This document shows positions 1-8,319 of a stretch of 64,000 nt of DNA, piece by piece. This DNA comes from Flavobacterium sp. AG291. Its GTDB lineage: Bacteria; Bacteroidota; Bacteroidia; Flavobacteriales; Flavobacteriaceae. The position numbers and the translations under genes were made by a program. Below the pieces are notes generated by a model that was not told the origin of the DNA, made no database searches, and was given only the letters and a program-made list of their open reading frames with translations. The DNA is taken from NCBI RefSeq assembly GCF_003350375.1, contig NZ_QQAR01000004.1, forward strand, positions 1 through 64,000, given 5' to 3'. Each line of letters begins with the position of its first letter. The first letter of the stretch is position 1.

Positions 1-927
1 GCACGCAGAAGAAAATATTACCTTCAGGCGTTTTTTATTAATGTGTTTATGTCAAAGAACATCTTTCTTTCAATTAATTTTTTTTCAGAAGAAAACCGGA
101 AAAAGAAAGCAGGTAAACAGTACGGGTAAAGCGGGAAAACAAAAGGAAACGGAATAAGTCCCGAGGGGTGGGTTTGTGAGTGTGCGAGCAAAGCCATTAT
201 GCCGTAGTCTTTTGCTTTTTCCAACGTGCTTTACCCGCAATACATTAGCTGCCTTTTACCGGTTTATCTTGGGAAAGGTTTTATAACTTAATAATTATTA
301 TAGTTGAAACAAACAAAGTTTAGCAGGTGATAAAGTCTTAAAACGTATGGTCTATCCAATGGTTGAATGTTTGTTACAAACGAGGGAAGTTAGTTTATTA
401 ACGTAATACTTTTATTAACGCAATGGGAAAAATGTTTAATATAAAAGTACACAACAATAAGATACCTAAACTCTTTATTTAGGTGATCCTAATACTAATA
501 GTTGCGCTTAACCTTTATTTCAAGCGTAACTGAGAAAAACTACGATTTGTCTAAGGCAATTAGTTTAAAAGGCTAATTTGATAAACCGAACTCGATTACC
601 CCCTTTGCGATTTAGAATTAATCATTGTTTTTTATTAACATTCAGGCAATTAGCAGCGCCATTAAAATTGATGAAAAAAGAGGTAACTTAGTTAATTTTT
701 CAGGGTGTAACATTTCTCTGAAACATCCGCCTTAGCTGGATAATACACAAATTTAGAATGATTAAAAAGTACTCGAAAAAATTTGGTTCCGAAAGATAGA
801 TTTATGGGACAAATTGGTTATTCTCAGGGAGAAGATAAAACGATGTGATAATGGGAATTGTTATGCAGTCTGACAAAAGAAATTGGGATGGAAGCCGAAA
901 GCAAATTAAAAATGATTGTTTTATAGC
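1..927. other. Gene-poor stretch at the left edge, probably island remnant
   Basis: I see no convincing gene here. A 66-codon frame on the minus strand (24-224) is Pro/Phe-rich and low in complexity, and I do not trust it. Between about 640 and 920 short open stretches on the plus strand are broken by several stops and look like decayed coding sequence, but I cannot name the ancestor. The repeat AAAAAGTACTCG at 764-775 is shared with the integrase-side end near 4.3 kb. The stretch sits downstream of the integrase-linked peptidase gene and is best read as accessory DNA. Confidence 0.4.
764..782 (+). repeat. GTACTC repeat copy, candidate attachment or integrase-arm site
   Basis: The 19 bases are AAAAAGTACTCGAAAAAAT. 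The minus strand at 4300-4318 matches at 18 of 19 positions, and the plus strand at 4327-4337 repeats the first 11 bases. Copies at both sides of the integrase/peptidase segment suggest an attachment site or integrase-binding arm, but no recombination product is visible in this window. Confidence 0.4.
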
Positions 928-2313
928 CTATCCTTTATCGTCGATTCCAATTAAAGTCAACGCTTTCTCTAAAGTTTGATCACTAGTACAGAGTATGTCG
1001 GGAAGAACCCCATGCCAGTCATTTTCATTTGCGCCAATATTGAAGTACAACTTACTTGATACCACCAATGGAAGCCGGGTTTGAGGCAATACTGCTGGAA
1101 CAATGTCGCCAAAACTAAGAATCAATCCACCGGTTTCTTCTCCGATTATTTTCCCACGCTTGTAATAGGAAAATGCTTGCGCAAAATCTGCGGCCGAGGA
1201 AAAAGTACTGCTATTCACCAATACATATACTTTTCCACTAAAGCGACTGGAAAGGTGTAAGGGTACTTGATCCTGAGTTTTTATGGTATCAATACTGCCG
1301 TTGGGCTTTGAAAGTAAAAGGGAATCTTCTTCGGACAATGTCTTATCTTTCCTGTGCATGCGTAACCGGTTTTTAAGCAACTCACTGTTTTTCTCCAACA
1401 CGCGGTCGTACTGGCGAAAAGGGATATTCAGTAAATATTGCAACAGGTAATCCCCAACATCCGAATCCCCGCCTAGGTTACCCCTAAGATCTATCACCAG
1501 ATTAGCCGTACCATTACGTTTAAGTTCTGAAAACGAAGCATCCGCAAAAACTTTGAATGTTTCTAAATCCAGAAAATCATCAAGCTTCATGATAGCGGTT
1601 CCGGTAGCCGTGTAGGTCATTGCATAGGGAGATGTTGCCTTTTCAGCTTTTTCTGTCGACACCTGTAGCTTACCCAATTTAAGACTATCCCCGGGCAAAA
1701 GCTTAACCGTACCTTTTCTCCCTTTATCATTGTAGCTTATTTCGAAAAAACCTTTTCTAGGGTAGAGTACATCAAAATAAAAACCAAAATATTCTGATCC
1801 ATAGCTGGCTCTGAAGGCAGCTGTTTCACCCGTAACCAAATCAACAACATCATTCACTATTTTTTTTCCAGTTATGCCATTTATCGATAATATTTCAATA
1901 TCGTGATTCATAAACCTGTTATGTCCCAGATCCATATCCTCCTGTGAACGGATATAGGGTTTATTCATACTCAAGACTACTTTAAGCGGAAAGGTATATA
2001 CCTTACTTTCCTGAAATGTATGGAGTGGCATTTCCAGGTCAATATGTCCATCCTGAAGTTTGGCTATCAGCCTCTGGGCAACCAAATAGAAAGCAGTATA
2101 ATCCATATCTTCCGAAATGTTTCTTTTTACTTTTTCTACGTCCCGATAGAATTTTACTCTGGAGTAACGATAATATGGATTGGGATGTGCAGATTCAATA
2201 TAATACACCAAACTATCGATATCCTGTCTCAACGCGGCAGCCTTAAAATGCCCTTGGCTAAAAACATCATAGGCAGCTAAGAAGAATATTGAGTATAGTA
2301 GAAGGGTCTTCAT
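928..2313 (-). CDS. S41 family (C-terminal processing type) peptidase, exported
   Basis: Serine peptidase of the S41/tricorn-like family, probably acting in the periplasm or on the outer surface. The protein starts with a hydrophobic signal peptide ending near VFSQ. The C-terminal half has the family landmarks: a DLRGNLGG turn, the segment NSSTFSSAADFA that should hold the nucleophilic serine, and GEETGG. The ATG at 2311-2313 is chosen because the signal peptide begins there; a frame extension of 11 codons upstream adds charged residues before it. It is isolated, with about 600 bases of non-coding DNA on its 5' side, and lies between the left edge and the integrase, so it may be island cargo. 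The substrate is unknown. Confidence 0.8.
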   Translation of the reverse strand: MKTLLLYSIFFLAAYDVFSQGHFKAAALRQDIDSLVYYIESAHPNPYYRYSRVKFYRDVEKVKRNISEDMDYTAFYLVAQRLIAKLQDGHIDLEMPLHTFQESKVYTFPLKVVLSMNKPYIRSQEDMDLGHNRFMNHDIEILSINGITGKKIVNDVVDLVTGETAAFRASYGSEYFGFYFDVLYPRKGFFEISYNDKGRKGTVKLLPGDSLKLGKLQVSTEKAEKATSPYAMTYTATGTAIMKLDDFLDLETFKVFADASFSELKRNGTANLVIDLRGNLGGDSDVGDYLLQYLLNIPFRQYDRVLEKNSELLKNRLRMHRKDKTLSEEDSLLLSKPNGSIDTIKTQDQVPLHLSSRFSGKVYVLVNSSTFSSAADFAQAFSYYKRGKIIGEETGGLILSFGDIVPAVLPQTRLPLVVSSKLYFNIGANENDWHGVLPDILCTSDQTLEKALTLIGIDDKG

Positions 2314-2846
2314 CTCATGATTTTTTTTAAACTTATAAAATAACAAAATCTTTAAACATAAACCAACCTTTGAGTTGCGTAATAAGAAAAGTATAGAAAA
2401 TACAGGATAAAGAGAACTATTTATTATACCATTTTATAATTTTTATCAAGCTGTAATAACATAACCTGAGTTTGAAGACTTCAGAATTTATGCGTATAGT
2501 CCGCAGGAAGTAACCCTTCTATAGTACGGCTATTTTAAGATGATTAGAAATGCCTTGCAGTTTTTTTCTGGTGTTGGATGGTTCATTTTTGGTACAGAAT
2601 TTATAAAATATAAACTCGTAAATCAAAACGGATTTAAAATTTGTATGCTATTATAATCCTGTAAAATTATAAAACTATTTAATAATCATTTTCAATAGTA
2701 TACTGCAACAGTTATCTAATTAGTATTTAGACAAGCAAAAGCTACCACGTAACATTTTTGTAGCCTTCGAACCTGTAACCCATCATTTAACCGTGAAATG
2801 CGACTTAGATTTCTGTAATCTTTTTACCAAAAGGATATACTTGGAA
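2314..2846. other. Intergenic stretch without recognisable gene
   Basis: About 530 bases of AT-rich DNA between the S41 peptidase and the palindrome downstream of the integrase. I see no long frame, no RNA gene I recognise and no tandem repeat. It probably includes the promoter of the peptidase, but no clean TAnnTTTG element is placed close enough to assign. Confidence 0.4.
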
Positions 2847-2901
2847 TAGCAATCTATTTGAATTCCGCAGACAGTGTCTGCGGAATTCAAATAGATTGCT
2901 A
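2847..2901. repeat. Perfect inverted repeat: two 26-bp arms around 3 bases
   Basis: Arms at 2847-2872 and 2876-2901 are exact reverse complements, separated by AGT. Each arm contains GAATTC and ends in TAGC or GCTA. It begins 30 bases past the stop of the integrase gene, which is read towards it. There is no clear T-run on either side, so it is not a textbook terminator, although the hairpin would be very stable. It could also be a recombination, replication or regulatory site of the island. Confidence 0.85.
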
Positions 2902-2931
2902 AGTTAATTTTCTATGTCATTAGCTTTTATA

Positions 2932-4188
2932 TTATATTGCCTCAGCCAGCTTTTGCCTCAGTCGTCCCATATCTTCGCTAAGTTTATTTTCGATTACTTT
3001 AGCATAGATTTGGGTGGTGCGGATAGTGGTATGCCCCAGCATTTTGGATACGCTTTCGATTGGTACACCATTGCTAAGCGTAATGGTAGTAGCAAAGGTA
3101 TGACGGGCAATATGAAATGTAAGTCTCTTTGTAATACCGCAGATATCAGCAATTTCCTTTAGGTAGCCATTCATACGCTGGTTGGAAACAACAGGAAAGA
3201 TAGTACCATTTTCAACAGATTTTGGATGGTCACTGTAAAGCTCAATCAATTCATATGCTGTCGGTAGAAGCGGCACATTTACGGATGTATTCGTTTTTGT
3301 CCTGCTGGTCTTCAACCATGCTTCACCATCAATACCCGTCACAACATTGTCCGGTTTCAGCTCTGCTAAGTCAATATAGGAAAGCCCGGTATAGCAACTG
3401 AAAAGAAACATATCCCTGACGTTTCTTAAACGTTCTATCTTGAACTCCTTTTTCGAGATATGATCCAGTTCTTTGGGAGTAAGGGCGTGGCGCTCCACTT
3501 TATCAAAATGTTTTTTAAAGCTGGCGAACGGGTCTTTTGAAAGCCATTCCAGGGTAATAGCCATATTAACCATTTTCCTAAACCTTTCGATATGTTTCAT
3601 AATACCATTATTACTTAATGCCCTTTGATGATCTTTTGGCTCATGGGCAATTAAGAAACTTTCAAAGTCCAGCAGGAATTTATAGTTCAATTCGTGAAGG
3701 AGGATATCATTTCTGTAATATTTCTCTTGTAGGAATTGTGAAAGGTAACGTTGGGTCGTACCGTAATTTTTCATCGTCCCGGGTGCCAGCCTATGGACAG
3801 CTACCTCATTATGGTAGTTCATCAGGTACTTCAATGTGATGGTTTCATTCTCTTCACCCATGAAAAGGCGTTTTACGGCATCTACGGTAATTGTTTTGCG
3901 TTGCTGGACTAAGTTATGGTAACCGTCGGCAATCATCGAACGTACGCGTTCTAAATGGTTATTGAGTTTGACAATCTCATCACGTTTACCTTTCGCGCGG
4001 CCTTTAATATCGTCCCAGACCTTTGGGTCAATTTTTCTTTTCAGGGATATTTCTGTCCTGCGCCCGTTTACAGTTACCCTCGCATAAATGCTGGCATCTG
4101 TATTTCTTGCTTTTCCCGGTACCCTGATAATAAATTGGATACCAAATGTGCTTGTGCTCTTCATACCAAATGTTTTTAAATTAGACAT
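2932..4188 (-). CDS. Tyrosine recombinase / integrase, IntDOT-like
   Basis: Site-specific tyrosine recombinase of the kind that moves Bacteroidota integrative elements. The N-terminal part is an arm-binding domain (ARVTVNGRRTEISLKRKI), then a SAM-like core-binding domain, then the catalytic domain with HIARHTFA (HxxR), LGHTTIRTTQIYAK (second His and nucleophilic Tyr). The first catalytic arginine is replaced: the box reads CYTGLSYIDLAEL, with Ser where most family members have Arg. IntDOT-type enzymes show the same change. The start at 4186-4188 is one of several; ATG at 4200 and ATG at 4164 are also possible. It reads away from tRNA-Pro, a usual place for an island integrase. The frame is intact. 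Confidence 0.9.
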   Translation of the reverse strand: MSNLKTFGMKSTSTFGIQFIIRVPGKARNTDASIYARVTVNGRRTEISLKRKIDPKVWDDIKGRAKGKRDEIVKLNNHLERVRSMIADGYHNLVQQRKTITVDAVKRLFMGEENETITLKYLMNYHNEVAVHRLAPGTMKNYGTTQRYLSQFLQEKYYRNDILLHELNYKFLLDFESFLIAHEPKDHQRALSNNGIMKHIERFRKMVNMAITLEWLSKDPFASFKKHFDKVERHALTPKELDHISKKEFKIERLRNVRDMFLFSCYTGLSYIDLAELKPDNVVTGIDGEAWLKTSRTKTNTSVNVPLLPTAYELIELYSDHPKSVENGTIFPVVSNQRMNGYLKEIADICGITKRLTFHIARHTFATTITLSNGVPIESVSKMLGHTTIRTTQIYAKVIENKLSEDMGRLRQKLAEAI

Positions 4189-4299
4189 TAAGTACCGCAT
4201 CAATTCAGCTATTCATTAAAAGGTGGCACAAGCAGGCACAGTTTGGCTACAAATGTTAAAAAATCGCTGTAATAATTTGTATTACAGGTTTTTAAACCC

Positions 4300-4337
4300 A
4301 TTTTTGCGAGTACTTTTTCGAAAACCAAAAAGTACTC
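4300..4337. repeat. Inverted repeat around GTACTC beside the integrase
   Basis: An 11-bp perfect inverted repeat: GAGTACTTTTT at 4308-4318 and AAAAAGTACTC at 4327-4337, with an 8-base spacer. The left arm extended to 4300 matches the repeat at 764-782 in inverted orientation. It lies about 110 bases upstream of the integrase start and 60 bases from the tRNA terminator, a reasonable position for integrase core or arm sites. Confidence 0.5.
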
Positions 4338-4393
4338 ACCGAATAACTCACATTTATATTGATTTAATATGGTTTATTTTGGTATCTGACACA

Positions 4394-4431
4394 AAATAAA
4401 AAAGCCGTAAATACTTGATATTTACGGCTTT
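4394..4431 (-). terminator. Terminator of tRNA-Pro
   Basis: 13-bp stem (4401-4413 with 4419-4431), loop of five bases; read on the minus strand it ends in a T-rich tail. It lies 26 bases past the tRNA 3' end. Confidence 0.8.
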
Positions 4432-4456
4432 TGGTACATTTTTGTTTCTGTACTCG

Positions 4457-4531
4457 TCGGGGTGGCAGGATTCGAACCTGCGACCTCCTGGTCCCAAACC
4501 AGGCGCGATGACCGGGCTACGCTACACCCCG
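4457..4531 (-). tRNA. tRNA-Pro (anticodon TGG)
   Basis: Read on the minus strand, the acceptor stem CGGGGTG pairs with CACCCCG, followed by discriminator A. The T-arm reads GCAGG TTCGAAT CCTGC. The anticodon stem CCTGG/CCAGG encloses loop TTTGGGA, giving TGG, which reads proline codons. CCA is not encoded; the next bases are CGA. A terminator follows. The gene neighbours an integrase, as tRNA 3' ends often do, but no second copy of its 3' end occurs within the window, so a tRNA-based attachment duplication is not demonstrated. Confidence 0.95.
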
Positions 4532-4663
4532 AATTCAAATGAATTACCTCATTTGAGCGGTGCAAATATACTACTAAAATCCATATCTCAAAGCGATAAC
4601 TGAATTTTATTTTTCAATAATGAAAACTGATAACTTTCAGTAGCTAATATTTTAATTAAAACT

Positions 4664-4671
4664 TACATTTG
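4664..4671 (+). promoter_or_regulatory. -7 element TACATTTG of trxB
   Basis: Fits the Bacteroidota TAnnTTTG consensus, 26 bases before the trxB start. No clear -33 TTG. Confidence 0.55.
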
Positions 4672-4697
4672 CAGAGCAAATTAAGACCACGAATATT

Positions 4698-5663
4698 ATG
4701 TCTGAAACAATTGAAAAAATAAAGTGCCTTATCATAGGATCAGGGCCTGCGGGATATACTGCAGCCATTTATGCTGCAAGAGCTGATATGAAACCTGTTG
4801 TTTATACCGGTATGGAACCAGGTGGACAGCTTACCACAACTACCGAAGTTGATAATTTTCCGGGATATCCTGAAGGTATTGACGGACCAACAATGATGGT
4901 ACAGTTGCAACAACAAGCAGAGCGTTTTGGTACTGAAGTACGTATTGGGATGGCTACAGCTGTTGAATTTAGCAAAGAAGCTGGCGGATGGCATAAAATC
5001 ATCATAGACGGGAATAAAGAAGTTCACGCGCAAACTGTAATCATTTCTACTGGTGCTACTGCTAAATATCTTGGCCTGCCAAGTGAGCAACGTCTTAGAG
5101 GCGGAGGAGTATCAGCATGTGCAGTATGTGACGGATTCTTTTACCGTAACCAGGATGTAGCTATAGTGGGTGCAGGAGATACTGCTGCCGAAGAAGCTAC
5201 TTATCTTGCTAACATTTGTAAAAGTGTAACAATGCTTGTTCGTAAAGACGTGATGCGTGCTTCTAAAGCAATGCAGCACCGTGTTGAGAACACTCCTAAC
5301 TTAAAAGTACTTTTCAATAGCGAAGTTGATGAAGTATTAGGTGACCAGGTTGTTGACGGACTTAGAATTGTAAACAATGTAACCGGCGAGAAACATGACA
5401 TTGCTATCACAGGCCTGTTTATAGCTATTGGTCACAAACCTAACACTGACATCTTTAAAGGTCAGCTTGATATGGATGAGACAGGTTACCTTATCACTGA
5501 AGGTAAATCTACTAAAACTAACATCCCGGGTGTATTTGCCTCAGGAGATGTTCAGGATAAAGAATACCGTCAGGCTATTACTGCCGCAGGTTCAGGCTGT
5601 ATGGCTGCCCTAGATGCTGAGCGTTACCTTGCAACAGTAGAAACTCACCACGAGATAGCTTAA
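4698..5663 (+). CDS. trxB: Thioredoxin-disulfide reductase
   Basis: NADPH-dependent flavoenzyme that reduces thioredoxin in the cytoplasm. The N-terminal FAD motif is GSGPAGYTAAIYAARA, the redox centre is CAVC at residues 141-144 (SACAVCDGFF), and the NADPH-binding motif is VGAGDTAAEEA. A second FAD segment, GVFASGDVQDKEYRQA, is near the end. At 321 residues it has the normal length for the low-molecular-weight class. It is a single-gene unit with its own TAnnTTTG promoter and a strong terminator. The start ATG gives the expected N-terminus with no extension. Confidence 0.97.
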   Translation: MSETIEKIKCLIIGSGPAGYTAAIYAARADMKPVVYTGMEPGGQLTTTTEVDNFPGYPEGIDGPTMMVQLQQQAERFGTEVRIGMATAVEFSKEAGGWHKIIIDGNKEVHAQTVIISTGATAKYLGLPSEQRLRGGGVSACAVCDGFFYRNQDVAIVGAGDTAAEEATYLANICKSVTMLVRKDVMRASKAMQHRVENTPNLKVLFNSEVDEVLGDQVVDGLRIVNNVTGEKHDIAITGLFIAIGHKPNTDIFKGQLDMDETGYLITEGKSTKTNIPGVFASGDVQDKEYRQAITAAGSGCMAALDAERYLATVETHHEIA

Positions 5664-5686
5664 TAAAAGCCTATATAATAAGTAAG

Positions 5687-5715
5687 AGCCGAACTAATAG
5701 TTCGGCTTTTTTATT
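5687..5715 (+). terminator. Terminator of trxB
   Basis: Stem AGCCGAAC/GTTCGGCT with a five-base loop and a T-rich tail. Confidence 0.9.
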
Positions 5716-5746
5716 TAGCTTTATGCTATTGAGAAAAGCATAGGTA

Positions 5747-6502
5747 ATGAGTCACAACTTTAATTATAAATTCATCCCACCTGAAAATTCCATCAGTGAT
5801 TTTGTAGAAAGCATCGGAATGTTCGAAAATCCATCCGATGAACCCAAGGAAGTTGTAATTATGCCGGATGGCAGGATTGACTTATTCTTTTCCAAATCAG
5901 CTTGCGAACCATTTCATATTACACTTATGGGACTTGAAACCTATCCCGAAGCAAGAGCCATTATGCCCGGTACCCTCACTTTCGTAATCAGTTTTAAACC
6001 ATTAGCTGTCGAATATATTTTAAAGACTCCTATTGCCGGTTTTCTTGATAGTGCTAACGTACAACCCACTAACTTTTGGAACTTTGGACCCGATGATCTG
6101 AATGATTTTGATACTTTTTATCTGAAAGCAACCCAGACAGTAAAAAACTTATTACCAAAAGAGATTGATGAACGAAAACGGAAGCTTTTTGAACTGATCT
6201 ATGTTTCAAACGGAGAAATGACCGTAAGGGAACTTTCTGAAAAAGTAGGCTGGAGCAGTAGACAGATTAACCGCTATTTTACACAACAGTTCGGACTATC
6301 ATTAAAAGCTTATTGCAATATACTTCGGTTCAGGATATCATTAAAGCATATTGCTCACGGGCAGCTTTTCCCTGAGCTTAATTTTACCGACCAAAATCAT
6401 TTCATAAAAGAGATCAAAAAATTTTCGGGCGCTATTCCGAAAGAGTTATCCAAAAATAAAGACGACCGATTTATACTATTATCTGTACTGAAGCAGCAAT
6501 AA
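5747..6502 (+). CDS. AraC-family transcriptional regulator
   Basis: A 251-residue regulator. The N-terminal two thirds resemble the sensor domain common in Bacteroidota AraC proteins (VVIMPDGRIDLFFS, then a GLETYPEA/PGTLTFVISFKP region). The C-terminal third is a double helix-turn-helix (MTVRELSEKVGWSSRQINRYF, then FTDQNHFIKEIKKFSGAIPKEL). It is 29 bases upstream of the TetX-like monooxygenase on the same strand, so it probably controls that gene or shares a transcript with it. The effector is not evident. Confidence 0.88.
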   Translation: MSHNFNYKFIPPENSISDFVESIGMFENPSDEPKEVVIMPDGRIDLFFSKSACEPFHITLMGLETYPEARAIMPGTLTFVISFKPLAVEYILKTPIAGFLDSANVQPTNFWNFGPDDLNDFDTFYLKATQTVKNLLPKEIDERKRKLFELIYVSNGEMTVRELSEKVGWSSRQINRYFTQQFGLSLKAYCNILRFRISLKHIAHGQLFPELNFTDQNHFIKEIKKFSGAIPKELSKNKDDRFILLSVLKQQ

Positions 6503-6531
6503 TTTTGTCCTGTTAATTAAAAAATGACAGT

Positions 6532-7689
6532 ATGAAATTAAATGATAAACAAATCGCCATCGTTGGCGGTGGACCTGGTGGACTTACACTGGCAAGACTG
6601 CTACAGCTTAAAGGAGCCAATGTAAAAGTGTATGAAAGAGACACTGATAAATATGCCCGGGTACAGGGTTCCCCTCTTGACCTGCATGACGAATCAGGAC
6701 TGGCAGCTATTCGTAAAGCAGACCTATTAGACGAATTCAAAAAGAATTATATGCCCGGTGCAGATAAAGCTATTATTACAAACCATAACGCAGAAATTCT
6801 TTTTAAAGACCACGAAGCAAAACCTGATGAAAATTTTGGACATGAACATTTTCGCCCCGAGATAGACCGTGGTCCGTTAAGGAATATATTAATGGAATCC
6901 CTCAAGCCTGACACTATTGTATGGGACAGTCATTTTATAACAATGGAAGAACACGGCGACGGATGGTTACTACATTTTAAAAATGGCGCTTCATTTTATG
7001 CAGATATTGTAATCGGTGCCGATGGCGCCAACTCTAAAATACGTCCCTACCTTACCGATATTAAACCGTTTTATTCGGGAATAACAATGCTTGAAGGGAA
7101 CATTTATAACGCTACAGAAACTGCACCCACTTTTAGCACTATGCTGGATGGTGGAAAGATAATGGCTTTCGGCAATTCAAAATGTATACTGGGAGGACAA
7201 AAAGGCAATGGAGATATTGGATTCTATGCTAGTTTTAAAACATATCAGAACTGGGCAAATGACAACGGACTTGATTATAGCAACAATAAACAAATGCTCA
7301 AATGGTTCAAACAGCAATATGCTGAATGGGGCACTATATGGAACGAATTGTTTGAAAACGCCGCCTCTTTTATACCCCGACCAATATACTGCATGCCTAT
7401 AGACCAAACCTGGGAAGCAAAGTCAAATCTTACCTTATTAGGTGACGCTGCCCATGTAATGCCTCCTTTTGCAGGTGAGGGCGTAAATATGGCCATGCTT
7501 GATGCTTTAGAATTAAGCGAGTGCCTGACCTCCTACGAATTTGACAATATTCGGGAAGCTATTGCTTATTATGAAACCAATATGCGTAAGAGAGCCTCGC
7601 AAGCAGCAAAAGAATCATTAGAAAATGGCGAAATGATGCACTCTGAAGGTGCGCTTGAAAAAATGCTTGCCTTTTTTAGCAGACACTAA
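6532..7689 (+). CDS. FAD-dependent monooxygenase, TetX-like
   Basis: Group A flavin monooxygenase, using NAD(P)H and oxygen to hydroxylate an aromatic or polyketide substrate. The FAD motif GGGPGG is at residues 12-17, followed by YERD. The second FAD motif GDAAHVMPPFAGEGVN starts at residue 304. Length (385) and the whole order of motifs follow the tetracycline-modifying enzyme TetX, including SPLDLHDESG where TetX has a similar LDLHKGSG. By eye, positions that bind tetracycline in TetX (Gln192, Arg213, His234) are not conserved here, so activity on tetracycline is doubtful. It follows an AraC regulator. The native substrate is unknown. Confidence 0.85.
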   Translation: MKLNDKQIAIVGGGPGGLTLARLLQLKGANVKVYERDTDKYARVQGSPLDLHDESGLAAIRKADLLDEFKKNYMPGADKAIITNHNAEILFKDHEAKPDENFGHEHFRPEIDRGPLRNILMESLKPDTIVWDSHFITMEEHGDGWLLHFKNGASFYADIVIGADGANSKIRPYLTDIKPFYSGITMLEGNIYNATETAPTFSTMLDGGKIMAFGNSKCILGGQKGNGDIGFYASFKTYQNWANDNGLDYSNNKQMLKWFKQQYAEWGTIWNELFENAASFIPRPIYCMPIDQTWEAKSNLTLLGDAAHVMPPFAGEGVNMAMLDALELSECLTSYEFDNIREAIAYYETNMRKRASQAAKESLENGEMMHSEGALEKMLAFFSRH

Positions 7690-7750
7690 TTGTCTCAATT
7701 TACCCTCCTGATTGTCAGATTTACACCGCAACAGACATAATTAGATTAGG

Positions 7751-7758
7751 TACCTTTG
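7751..7758 (+). promoter_or_regulatory. -7 element TACCTTTG
   Basis: TAnnTTTG element 42 bases before the VOC-family gene. Confidence 0.5.
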
Positions 7759-7799
7759 AGTATACTTTAATAAACAACAAACAGTAAAACCTAATTATT

Positions 7800-8270
7800 A
7801 TGCAAAAAATAACCCCTTGTATCTGGTTCAATGGGCGGGTGGAAGAAGCTCTTGAGCTATATACAACTGTATTTAAAAACGGAAAGATTAAAAAAGTATC
7901 GCATTACGAAAAAGGAGCCCCAATGCCGGCAGGCTCAGTCCTTACCGCCGTTTTTGAAATTGAAGGGCAGGAATTCATGATTCTTAACGGAGGACCACAT
8001 TTTACTCCTAACGAAGCGGTATCATTTGTAATTGAATGTAATGACCAACAAGAAATAGATCGTTACTGGAATAGCCTTACAGCCAATGGAGGCAGCGAAA
8101 GTATGTGCGGCTGGCTAAAAGATCCGTTTGGAGTTTCATGGCAGGTAGTCCCTAAAGGATTGGGAGATTTACTAAATCAGAAAGATACCGAGAAAAGCCA
8201 GAAAGTAATGCGTGCTCTTATGCAAATGAAAAAACTGGATATAGCGAAACTTAAAGCTGCAGCTGAATAA
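7800..8270 (+). CDS. VOC-family protein, PhnB-like (3-demethylubiquinone methyltransferase-type fold)
   Basis: A 156-residue single-domain protein of the glyoxalase/VOC superfamily. The start ITPCIWFNGRVEEALELYTTVF and the end GWLKDPFGVSWQVVPKGL are typical of the PhnB-like group. Members were once named demethylubiquinone methyltransferases, but the fold is not a methyltransferase, and the biochemical role here is unknown. It has its own promoter element and is followed immediately by a terminator. Confidence 0.88.
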   Translation: MQKITPCIWFNGRVEEALELYTTVFKNGKIKKVSHYEKGAPMPAGSVLTAVFEIEGQEFMILNGGPHFTPNEAVSFVIECNDQQEIDRYWNSLTANGGSESMCGWLKDPFGVSWQVVPKGLGDLLNQKDTEKSQKVMRALMQMKKLDIAKLKAAAE

Positions 8271-8282
8271 ATAATAAAGAAC

Positions 8283-8315
8283 ACCCTAAAGCATGGCTTT
8301 AGGGTTAATTTTTTC
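8283..8315 (+). terminator. Terminator after the VOC gene
   Basis: Stem ACCCTAAAGC/GCTTTAGGGT with loop ATG and a T-rich tail. The loop ATG (8293-8295) is in frame with the next gene but cannot sensibly be its start. Confidence 0.88.
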
Positions 8316-8319
8316 AATT

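Noticed and set aside
24..224. 66-codon minus-strand frame at the left edge
   Set aside because: Low-complexity Pro/Phe-rich translation, no recognised motif, no promoter; too weak to call a gene.
2016..2280. Two plus-strand frames opposite the S41 peptidase
   Set aside because: They overlap a well-supported gene on the other strand and show no family motif.
4457..4531. tRNA 3' end duplicated as attachment site
   Set aside because: No second copy of the tRNA 3' segment occurs in the window, and the tRNA terminator is intact between tRNA and integrase.
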